Origin: Ruminococcus flavefaciens
GTDB lineage: Bacteria > Bacillota > Clostridia > Oscillospirales > Ruminococcaceae
Direction of reading: 5' to 3'
Length of the DNA: 13,951 nt
Assembly: GCA_902796705.1 (NCBI GenBank)
Contig: CADBQF010000078.1
Coordinates: 1 to 13,951 of the forward strand
Part shown: positions 8,322 to 13,951 of the stretch, in pieces
How positions within the stretch are numbered: the stretch's first letter is position 1
Layout: every line of letters starts with the position of its first letter
The notes under the pieces: model-generated
What the model saw: the letters and a program-made list of their open reading frames with translations, nothing else
Told to the model about the DNA's origin: nothing
Database searches by the model: none
Made by a program: the position numbers and the translations under genes

Positions 8322-9254
8322 CTAATCCATATATCTGCTCAGGATACGGCTTATGAGCCTGTTCATGGCGAACATCACGATGAAAAGCACCATACATATA
8401 GCCGCAGCGTAGCCCATTTCGTATCTCACCCAGCCGTAGTCATACGCATGAGTCATGATAGTGTGAGCCTTGTAGTCCGTGCTCGGAAAGCCGACGAGGT
8501 TCTGTGCGACCGTTCCGGCTGTGAAAGAGCTTACTATCTGCATGACGGCAGCAAACATGAGCTGCGGTCCCATAGACGGTATCACGATATAGACAAGCTC
8601 CTGCCAGCGTGTGCGTATGCCCTCGATAGCACCGGCTTCGTACATAGTCCTGTCGATATTCTGGAAACCGGCACGCAGGGCAAGGAAGCCTGCTCCGAGC
8701 GATATCCAGAGCTGCACCACGATAGTCGCTCCGAGGACGTAATTTCCGTCCGTGAGCCACTGTATCGGTGAATTTATAAGACCTGCATTCATCAGGAACG
8801 AGTTGATATATCCGTTCATATCTCCGCTGAAAATGAGCTGCCACACCGTATACACGTTCGCCATTGACGGTGCATAGAATATCAGCGTGAAGACCGTCCT
8901 GAGCTTCGGGGGAAGCTCGTTTATCAGCCATGCGAGCAGGAAGCAAAGCACATAGCTGACCGGCCCTGTGAAGAGTGCGAAAACTATCGTCACACGTATC
9001 GACCGTATGAATATCTTATCCGAGAGGAAGAGCGTCGTGTAATTCGACAGACCGACGAACTCCGGAGGCTGCACCATATTGAAATCCGTAAATCCCATAG
9101 GCAGCGACATGATGACCGGCACTATCGTGAACACGACAAAGAATATCATGAACGGTGCGAGCATCAGGTAGCAGACCTTGTTCTTCTTAACGGACTGCCA
9201 CAGCATATGCCGCTCTTCTTTTTTTGATCTTTTACCGATATCACCGGCAGACAT
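8322..9254 (-). CDS. Sugar ABC transporter permease, MalF/UgpA-like (first pair)
   Basis: A 310-residue CUT1 permease of the MalF/UgpA type, expected to pair with the MalG-like protein encoded 10 nt downstream. The first membrane segment is ~27-50. The EAA loop is MYEAGAIEGIRTRWQELV (204-221): Gly replaces the third residue of the EAA triplet, a common variant, while Gly212 and Pro226 are kept. Start choice: an ATG at 9272 overlaps the stop of the binding-protein gene (ATGA) but has no good ribosome binding site. AAAGGAGGA lies inside its first codons, six bases before the ATG at 9254, so 9254 is preferred. It lies directly after the binding-protein gene, so this pair is the natural partner of that protein. 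Confidence 0.94.
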   Translation of the reverse strand: MSAGDIGKRSKKEERHMLWQSVKKNKVCYLMLAPFMIFFVVFTIVPVIMSLPMGFTDFNMVQPPEFVGLSNYTTLFLSDKIFIRSIRVTIVFALFTGPVSYVLCFLLAWLINELPPKLRTVFTLIFYAPSMANVYTVWQLIFSGDMNGYINSFLMNAGLINSPIQWLTDGNYVLGATIVVQLWISLGAGFLALRAGFQNIDRTMYEAGAIEGIRTRWQELVYIVIPSMGPQLMFAAVMQIVSSFTAGTVAQNLVGFPSTDYKAHTIMTHAYDYGWVRYEMGYAAAICMVLFIVMFAMNRLISRILSRYMD

Positions 9255-9268
9255 CGAAGCTCCTCCTT

Positions 9269-12220
9269 TCATTGATCGTCTGATATGCCGAGATCCTCAC
9301 GTTTTCTGGCTATCTCGTCATTTATGTCCCTGTTGTACCATATAAATGTATCACGGGGATTCTCGTGTTCGTTGACTGTTTCCCTGAATGCGTTCATGAT
9401 ATTTCTCGTGACCGCATAGGACGAGGGAATGACGGGTATCTCCACAAGCTCGTCACGCTGGGCGGTGAGCCTTGAAAGCTCGTCCTCCGACCATGAAAGT
9501 CTTCCGAGGGCTTCGGTATTAGCCGTATCGAAGCGTCCCATTCTTCCGAGGATACCCTCTATCTGCGTGCCGTACCGCACCTGAGTATCGGCATCGGTGA
9601 ACCATTTGACGTATTCCCACGCATCGTCCCTGTTTTTGACTTTTTTGAATATGACCGCACCCGAACCGCTCGAATTTGCGGCATGGGAGACAGTCCCGTC
9701 CTCACGCACAGTTCCCGGAACAGGGCAGAAATCCCACAGTCCCTTTATCTCCGGAGAAGCCGCCGAGAGCTGATTTGCGAAAGTATAATTTGCGATGACT
9801 ACCGGATATTCTCCCGTCCTGAAACGGCTGAAAGCATCGTAAGACTGTTCAAAGCTGTACTTCGTGTAGAATTCCGTCCACATCTCGAAAGCCTTTACAG
9901 CCTCCACCGAATCGAACGCCGAAGCCGATAGGTCGCTGTTGTAGTAGTTCTTTCCGCTTTGCAGCAGGAGCATCGCAAACGTATGGCCTGCCTCCGTAGC
10001 CGGTGAGATATTGTTCGGCGGAAGAACGAGTCCCACCGAGAGGTATTTTCTCTGCAAAGCCGGGAGCATATCGATAAGAGCGTCCCATGTCTCCGGCGGC
10101 TGAGTGAATCCCAGTCCGGAGAGGATATCCGTCCTGTAGAACATCATCGGGAAAGTCTGGCTTATCGGCAGACCGTAAGTCCCTCCGCTGTACTGATACT
10201 GCGTCATGGCATTTTTCTGGAAACGCCGCTTCACGTCCTCATAGTCCGCAAAAGCCGACATATCGACGAGGAGGTCACGGGCGGCGAGGTTCACCGGGAA
10301 TTCTCCGCCGAGGAAGAGAGCCACATCAGGGCCTTTTCCAGCGAGAGTCGCCTCAACGACACCTCCGACAACGAGGCTGACCGATACGGGTATGCCTGTT
10401 TTCTGCATGAAATCGCTCTCCGTCATCTCCTTGACGACCTGAGCCTGATCTCTTCCGAGCGATACCCATACATCAATGGCATCTTTTCCCGTAACGTCCG
10501 AAAGCGTCGTATAATCCTCAAAGAACGAGCCGAAGAAAGCCTTCGCACTGAACATGAACGACTTCCCGAACTTTTCGTCACAGCCGGAAAATTTTTCTCC
10601 CGCAGAAGCGAATTCGATATAATCCACTTCGAGCGGCTGGTCACGGAAATCCCTCATCCACGCCGAGACTGCCGTGATATCGTCCTTGATGCGTCCGAGG
10701 TACGACGGTATCTTCAGAGGCTTCTTCACGCATTTATCGAGAACTACCGTCATTCGCTCAAGCACAGCGGCTTCCGAGCCGGCAGTCTTTGAAAGTCCCT
10801 CAATATCCTTCTGCACATCGGTAAGTTCAGCCGAGAGCCTGTCGAATTCGCCCACAAGATCGGGCAGTTTCTCGTGAACATAATAATCTGTATACTTATC
10901 CGGCGAAGGGCCTGTTATCATCAGCACGCTGCGGTAATGCTCATTGAGCTGCGTAACGGCTTTGTCGAGCCTGCGGAGCGAATCTCCTATCTCGCCGGGA
11001 ACACATTCCATAGTGATAGTGTGGTCACGGTCGGCGGTGAGGTAGACATAAACGTCCTCGCCGTCCTCTTCCGGAGTGACCACAGACCAGTCCGTGCCGT
11101 AGAAGAACTTCACCTGTTCAAGACCTCTGCACGGGACTTCGCCGTCTATATAGATACGCCTGTTTGAATACAGACCTCTCATCTCGTCCTGACGTGCCTT
11201 TATGCCTATCCTGTACCAGCCGTCATACTTTATATCCTCTTTCGGGATATCCCATGTGACCGTCTGGAGAGCTTTTCTCCAGCTTCCGCCGCCGAGCGTA
11301 TTGTACACGACCTTCACCGGATCGGACGGAGAAACGAGATAGCTCGTATTGTCATAAGTCGGGCAGAGAGTCGGATCTGATTTATACACAGCGTCCTCGC
11401 CCTCTATGCGGAATCTATGAGCCGGAGTATCCGCCTTTGAAACTCCTGCCTGCACGGAAGCCTCATATTCGCTCCGTGAGGGTATCTCCTCCGGGACATG
11501 GAAGCGGACCTTCTCTATCACGAACTCCGCTCTCTCCGAGGTGAACGTGATCTCATGCTCTCCCTTTTCGAGGTAAAAAATGAGCGGCTCGCTGAAAAGT
11601 CCGTCAACATCGCCTATATCGCAGCACTGCCACATACCGTGCTGCACCTGTGCCGGACGCACCTGATTTCCTCTGCTGTCGGTATAGATATCATGCTCGT
11701 TCACCCACACTCTGTTGAGCGTCAGCCTTGAAGCCGTATCGAACGGCACTTCGCCGTCCACCGAGAGCGAGAACTCAATAGCCGTGCTGTCCGACTCCAG
11801 CGGAAAATAAGACATCTCCATACAGTAGATGCCCGTTTCTTCTATATTCACATCGTAGCTGACCTCGCCCTCCGGTGACTCCCAGATGAGGACATCGTCC
11901 CTTGTTTCGCCGTCAGAGGAATAGCTTCCCCTGCTGAAAGTTCCTCCGCTGAAAGACGAGCAGTCTGCTCCCCTGACTTCGGTGATATGCTCCGGACGTG
12001 CCTCTCCGGAATAGATATCGTGGTATTCGCCGTAAGTCAGCACGGAAGTATCCGTATCATTTATATGGTAATAGTCATTGTTCATCGCAGCGGCAGTCTC
12101 AGCCGAGATGCTCACAGAGTCGTCAGCGAGAGCTTCCGCCGGCATATGCGAGACACCGGCAGCCGTAATGAGAGAGAGCATACCGGCTGTGATGCGTCTT
12201 ATCGTTCTGTCAGATATCAA
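9269..12220 (-). CDS. Large extracellular solute-binding protein with N-terminal carbohydrate-binding-like modules
   Basis: A 983-residue protein if begun at TTG 12220, about twice the usual length for a sugar-binding protein. The signal peptide runs to about residue 32 (EALA|DD), with no lipobox Cys. Two beta-sandwich-like modules follow, ~78-241 and ~268-406; the second opens with IEGEDAVYKSD, reminiscent of CBM6/35-type domains. Residues ~410-528 are mainly helical and may be coiled. Residues ~580-973 are a family-1 solute-binding domain (GPDVALFLGGEFP 630-642, GLPISQTFPMMFYRTDIL 683-700, ETWDALIDM 710-718). Start choice: GGAGGTGG at 12229-12236 stands eight bases before TTG 12220, while the ATG at 12271 (1000 residues) has no ribosome site and lies in a hairpin loop. 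It is the first operon gene and probably delivers oligosaccharides to the adjacent permeases. Confidence 0.9.
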   Translation of the reverse strand: MISDRTIRRITAGMLSLITAAGVSHMPAEALADDSVSISAETAAAMNNDYYHINDTDTSVLTYGEYHDIYSGEARPEHITEVRGADCSSFSGGTFSRGSYSSDGETRDDVLIWESPEGEVSYDVNIEETGIYCMEMSYFPLESDSTAIEFSLSVDGEVPFDTASRLTLNRVWVNEHDIYTDSRGNQVRPAQVQHGMWQCCDIGDVDGLFSEPLIFYLEKGEHEITFTSERAEFVIEKVRFHVPEEIPSRSEYEASVQAGVSKADTPAHRFRIEGEDAVYKSDPTLCPTYDNTSYLVSPSDPVKVVYNTLGGGSWRKALQTVTWDIPKEDIKYDGWYRIGIKARQDEMRGLYSNRRIYIDGEVPCRGLEQVKFFYGTDWSVVTPEEDGEDVYVYLTADRDHTITMECVPGEIGDSLRRLDKAVTQLNEHYRSVLMITGPSPDKYTDYYVHEKLPDLVGEFDRLSAELTDVQKDIEGLSKTAGSEAAVLERMTVVLDKCVKKPLKIPSYLGRIKDDITAVSAWMRDFRDQPLEVDYIEFASAGEKFSGCDEKFGKSFMFSAKAFFGSFFEDYTTLSDVTGKDAIDVWVSLGRDQAQVVKEMTESDFMQKTGIPVSVSLVVGGVVEATLAGKGPDVALFLGGEFPVNLAARDLLVDMSAFADYEDVKRRFQKNAMTQYQYSGGTYGLPISQTFPMMFYRTDILSGLGFTQPPETWDALIDMLPALQRKYLSVGLVLPPNNISPATEAGHTFAMLLLQSGKNYYNSDLSASAFDSVEAVKAFEMWTEFYTKYSFEQSYDAFSRFRTGEYPVVIANYTFANQLSAASPEIKGLWDFCPVPGTVREDGTVSHAANSSGSGAVIFKKVKNRDDAWEYVKWFTDADTQVRYGTQIEGILGRMGRFDTANTEALGRLSWSEDELSRLTAQRDELVEIPVIPSSYAVTRNIMNAFRETVNEHENPRDTFIWYNRDINDEIARKREDLGISDDQ

Positions 12221-12228
12221 CCCGTCAC

Positions 12229-12236
12229 CCACCTCC
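12229..12236 (-). promoter_or_regulatory. Ribosome binding site deciding the TTG start
   Basis: GGAGGTGG on the minus strand is the only strong Shine-Dalgarno match near the start of the binding-protein gene. It falls within the reading frame of the longer ATG version and eight bases before TTG 12220, which places the start at the TTG. Confidence 0.6.
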
Positions 12237-12259
12237 GATCGGTAATCAGGGTATGAAAC

Positions 12260-12287
12260 GGCAGTCTTCATATTAGAAAAAACTGCC
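12260..12287 (-). promoter_or_regulatory. Leader hairpin enclosing the upstream ATG
   Basis: GGCAGT (12287-12282 on the minus strand) pairs with ACTGCC (12265-12260) across a 16-nt loop that contains the ATG at 12269-12271. Located about 10 nt after the predicted transcript start, it would mask that ATG. It may be a 5' stability element or incidental. Confidence 0.35.
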
Positions 12288-12303
12288 TAAATCCTTCTGA
12301 TTT

Positions 12304-12332
12304 AGTATAACAAATTTATTTGTTATTGTCAA
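12304..12332 (-). promoter_or_regulatory. Sigma-A type promoter of the transport operon
   Basis: Reading leftward, TTGACA (12332-12327) and TATACT (12309-12304) are separated by exactly 17 bases, an almost perfect housekeeping promoter. Transcription should begin near 12297, giving a leader of about 77 nt before the TTG start. Its strength implies that control comes from a repressor rather than an activator, which the palindrome in its spacer supports. Confidence 0.85.
12307..12326. promoter_or_regulatory. Palindromic operator within the operon promoter
   Basis: ATAACAAATTTATTTGTTAT is a perfect inverted repeat (9-bp arms, 2-bp centre) that fills the spacer and reaches into the -10 box. A dimeric repressor bound here would block RNA polymerase. 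The regulator is not encoded in the window, and its family cannot be told from the site with confidence. Confidence 0.65.
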
Positions 12333-12372
12333 GAACAGAGTATGAACATTATATAAACAAAAGTTCTGCGGC

Positions 12373-12426
12373 TTTATTGTATAAAGTTTTTACATATCAG
12401 ATACAGTACATTCATCATATACTGTT
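12373..12426. promoter_or_regulatory. Weak inverted repeats in the divergent control region
   Basis: CTTTAT (12373-12378) and ATAAAG (12382-12387) form a 15-bp near-palindrome. ACAGTA (12404-12409) and TACTGT (12421-12426) form a second, with an 11-bp spacer. Both lie between the two divergent promoters and could bind regulators, but short AT-rich repeats arise often by chance. No gene is visible in 12272-12713. Confidence 0.2.
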
Positions 12427-12462
12427 CGTTTTGCGTGAAATAATTGTGGTGTTTTCGACAAA

Positions 12463-12482
12463 AAAAACGATAACGTTTTGTT
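12463..12482. promoter_or_regulatory. Inverted repeat upstream of the rightward promoters
   Basis: Eight-base arms, AAAAAACG (12463-12470) and CGTTTTTT (12475-12482), flank ATAA. The core AACGATAACGTT resembles LacI-family half-site spacing with CG in each arm. It lies just upstream of the proximal rightward promoter signals. Binding by a LacI-type regulator is a guess. Confidence 0.3.
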
Positions 12483-12484
12483 GT

Positions 12485-12514
12485 TTTCACCGAAAATTTT
12501 AAAAATAGTATAAT
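12485..12514 (+). promoter_or_regulatory. Possible upstream rightward promoter
   Basis: TATAAT at 12509-12514 is a perfect -10 box with a weak TTTCAC -35 match at 12485-12490 (18-base spacer). It may be a secondary promoter for the gene at 12714. Confidence 0.35.
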
Positions 12515-12540
12515 TTCAGTTGCGAATTTTTAAGAAAGTG

Positions 12541-12569
12541 TTGATTTTTTAAAACGTATCATGTATAAT
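12541..12569 (+). promoter_or_regulatory. Sigma-A type promoter of the rightward gene
   Basis: TTGATT (12541-12546) and TATAAT (12564-12569) are 17 bases apart. Transcription should start near 12576, leaving a leader of ~138 nt before the ATG at 12714. Confidence 0.75.
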
Positions 12570-12575
12570 GAATAT

Positions 12576-12713
12576 ATATTGTTATCGTGAAACAACAGGA
12601 CTGTCAGCCGCCGTACATATCCGGCTGCCCCGGCAGTATGTGTGAAAATCGGCTTTCCGCTGCCGTAAAGCGGAAGACACAGCTACCCCCCGGCTGTGTA
12701 AGAGGAGATCGTT
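12576..12713 (+). promoter_or_regulatory. Structured 5' leader of the rightward gene
   Basis: The leader can form several stems. Stem A is 12605-12610/12622-12627. Its rival A' pairs 12615-12619 with 12637-12641 around 12625-12628/12633-12636. Stem B is 12655-12660/12670-12675 with a 9-nt loop, which competes with a pairing of 12631-12636 to 12660-12665. Stem C, ACACAGC 12677-12683 with 12693-12699, has a C-rich loop and ends one base before the ribosome site AGAGGAGA (12701-12708). Mutually exclusive stems next to the ribosome site suggest a regulatory leader. It matches no riboswitch class I can recognise. Confidence 0.4.
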
Positions 12714-13951
12714 ATGGAAATCACTCTCGTGACCTCGAACATGAATGATGATGTACATGGTACAGATAATGAAAAGAAGACAGGCTGCGGTATAAACCTT
12801 CTCAAGGGCGAAAATGTCACAAGATACCGCAGAGGTTCTGTTATGACCGACCTCAAGGAGATCACCTGCGAAAAATGTAAAACTGTCCTCGCAAAGAAAA
12901 TGATAAAGGCTGACAAGAAGGAAATGACTCGTCTTTTAAAGGAAGAAAGACAGCGTGAAAAACTTGGTATGGCTGATGACGGCATCGTTCCTCTCGGCAA
13001 TACTACAGCCAGGATCACTGAACCCCAGAACAAACGCCCCGAACCTGAGCCGGAACCGCCCAAGAGAGAAGAACCCGTTTCTGCTCCTGCTCCGGAACCG
13101 GTACAGGAAGCTGCTCCGCAGACTAAGACCATTCCCGGAACGAATGTCGCTATCGACAACGACCTCGCTCAGTTCGCTATAAACGCACCTCAGCCGGAAG
13201 AACCTGCTCCTGCTCCCGAACCGGCACAGGACAACTTCCTCGCTCAGTTCGCCGTAAATGCACCCCAGGAGGAAGAAGCTGCACCTGCCCCTGCTCCCGC
13301 ACCGGTACAGGACAATTTCCTCGCACAGTTCGCTATAAATACTCCCCAGGAGGAAGAGCCTGCTCCTGCTCCGGAAGAAGAGCCGCATCCCGTCGGCATC
13401 ATGGACGAGAACGACATCATGAAGATGTTCTCTTTCGGCGGCGGTCAGCAGCCGGCAGCTCCCCAGCAGTACAATGCACCGCAGGAAGTCATCGAACCTG
13501 TGGAAGAACCTGCTCCGGCAGCACCTCCCGTGATAGACGATATATCCGCAGCTACAGCAGCTCTCGGAAATATGTCAAATTTCGGTATGCCTGCATATCA
13601 GCCTCAGCAGCCGGCATATCAGCCGCAGCCCATGTATCAGCCTGAGCCTGAACCTGTATATCAGGCAGAGCCTCAGCAGATGTATGAGCCGGAGCCTCAG
13701 CCTGTATATCAGCCGGAGCCTGTACAGTATGAAGAACCTCAGCCTGCACAGACGGCTGCCGATGATTTTGATGCACTTGCAAATTCTCTCTTCGGATACA
13801 ATGCCGCACCTCAGAACGCAGCACCGGTCATCGAAGATATAGTACCGGTACAGCCTGCTGCTCCCGTTCTTGAAGATATCGCACCTGTTCAGACAGCTCC
13901 GGTTCAGCCTGCTGCTCCTGTTTTTGAAGATATCGCACCTGTTCAGACAGC
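12714..13951 (+). CDS. Cys-containing protein with long Pro/Glu/Gln-rich repeat tail (3' end outside window)
   Basis: The first 412 codons of a gene cut by the window edge, with no stop seen. The start is ATG with GAGGAG six bases upstream. Residues 1-~90 form a small, ordered, basic domain with Cys25 (TGCG), a CEKC pair (Cys52, Cys55) and a helical KADKKEMTRLLKEERQREK segment. Three Cys plus His15 could bind a metal. From ~100 on it is rich in Pro, Glu, Gln and Ala, hence likely disordered. Within it the motif DN(D/F)LAQFA(I/V)N recurs at 148-157, 173-182 and 200-209. Related acidic-hydrophobic patches lie at 230-242 and 350-362, YQPEP-type repeats at 295-345, and (I/L/F)EDI(V/A)PVQ units from 373. 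No signal peptide or membrane segment is seen. I do not recognise the family; a cytoplasmic scaffold that binds partners through short motifs is a guess. Confidence 0.8.
   Translation, partial: MEITLVTSNMNDDVHGTDNEKKTGCGINLLKGENVTRYRRGSVMTDLKEITCEKCKTVLAKKMIKADKKEMTRLLKEERQREKLGMADDGIVPLGNTTARITEPQNKRPEPEPEPPKREEPVSAPAPEPVQEAAPQTKTIPGTNVAIDNDLAQFAINAPQPEEPAPAPEPAQDNFLAQFAVNAPQEEEAAPAPAPAPVQDNFLAQFAINTPQEEEPAPAPEEEPHPVGIMDENDIMKMFSFGGGQQPAAPQQYNAPQEVIEPVEEPAPAAPPVIDDISAATAALGNMSNFGMPAYQPQQPAYQPQPMYQPEPEPVYQAEPQQMYEPEPQPVYQPEPVQYEEPQPAQTAADDFDALANSLFGYNAAPQNAAPVIEDIVPVQPAAPVLEDIAPVQTAPVQPAAPVFEDIAPVQT
13155..13350 (+). repeat. Three degenerate coding repeats (DNxLAQFAxN units)
   Basis: Within the rightward gene, three copies of a unit encoding DN(D/F)LAQFA(I/V)N(A/T)PQ start near 13155, 13230 and 13311 (25 and 27 codons apart). 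The last two share CCCCAGGAGGAAGA after the motif. Differences fall mostly at third codon positions, so the amino acids appear to be under selection. Confidence 0.7.
13845..13951 (+). repeat. 54-bp tandem coding repeat at the window edge
   Basis: A 54-bp unit beginning CCGGT(A/T)CAGCCTGCTGCT occurs at 13845-13898 and again from 13899, with only three differences seen before the window ends. It encodes PVQPAAPV(L/F)EDIAPVQTA. A degenerate earlier unit lies around 13821. The array may continue outside the window. Confidence 0.8.

Noticed and set aside
12320..12502. Small rightward open frame in the divergent control region
   Set aside because: AT-rich sequence between promoters, no ribosome site, and it overlaps promoter and operator signals.
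12272..12713. A regulator gene hidden in the control region
   Set aside because: No open frame with a helix-turn-helix or any plausible start signal is present on either strand.
12683..13824. Leftward open frames over the Pro/Glu/Gln-rich gene (158, 150 and 90 codons)
   Set aside because: They are antisense products of repetitive codons (Ser/Gly/Arg-rich), with no ribosome sites; the sense frame has a promoter, a ribosome site and conserved amino-acid repeats.

Overview
The window looks like chromosomal DNA of a Gram-positive gut or rumen Firmicute, most likely Oscillospiraceae/Ruminococcus-like. The reasons are mid-range GC, strong AAGGAGG ribosome binding sites, frequent GTG/TTG starts, CUT1-type sugar permeases without a local ATPase, and DUF5696/YIP1 proteins of a kind seen in Firmicutes sugar-transport loci. 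The genus is an inference from style; no rRNA or marker gene is present.

Layout. Positions 1-350 hold no convincing gene: there are strong hairpins (a possible terminator of a gene to the left and a probable dispersed extragenic repeat) and a cluster of TTTTCAAC/GTTGAAAA octamers. Positions 351-423 carry the intrinsic terminator of a large minus-strand operon. Positions 478-12220 are that operon, eight genes packed with overlaps or gaps of 24 nt or less. In transcription order they are: a ~980-residue solute-binding protein with N-terminal carbohydrate-binding-like modules; a MalF-type and a MalG-type permease; an NHL-propeller/TPR protein with a C-terminal membrane anchor; a five-helix YIP1 protein; a secreted 954-residue DUF5696 protein; and a second MalF-type and second MalG-type permease. 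Positions 12221-12713 are a divergent, AT-rich control region. It has a consensus promoter for each direction, a perfect 20-bp palindrome filling the -35/-10 spacer of the operon promoter, and a structured leader for the rightward gene. Positions 12714-13951 are the 5' part of a rightward gene that runs off the window. It has a Cys-containing N-terminus followed by a long Pro/Glu/Gln-rich, repeat-filled tail.

How it may work (inference). The binding protein captures an oligosaccharide and one or both permease pairs import it, powered by an ATPase encoded elsewhere (MsmX/MsmK style). The NHL-TPR, YIP1 and DUF5696 proteins form an accessory membrane/extracytoplasmic module. The DUF5696 protein is the best candidate for an unrecognised glycan-active enzyme. 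No regulator is encoded nearby, but the palindromic operator predicts a dimeric repressor. The unit of two permease pairs, one binding protein and the NHL-YIP1-DUF5696 trio is the best candidate here for an undescribed system.
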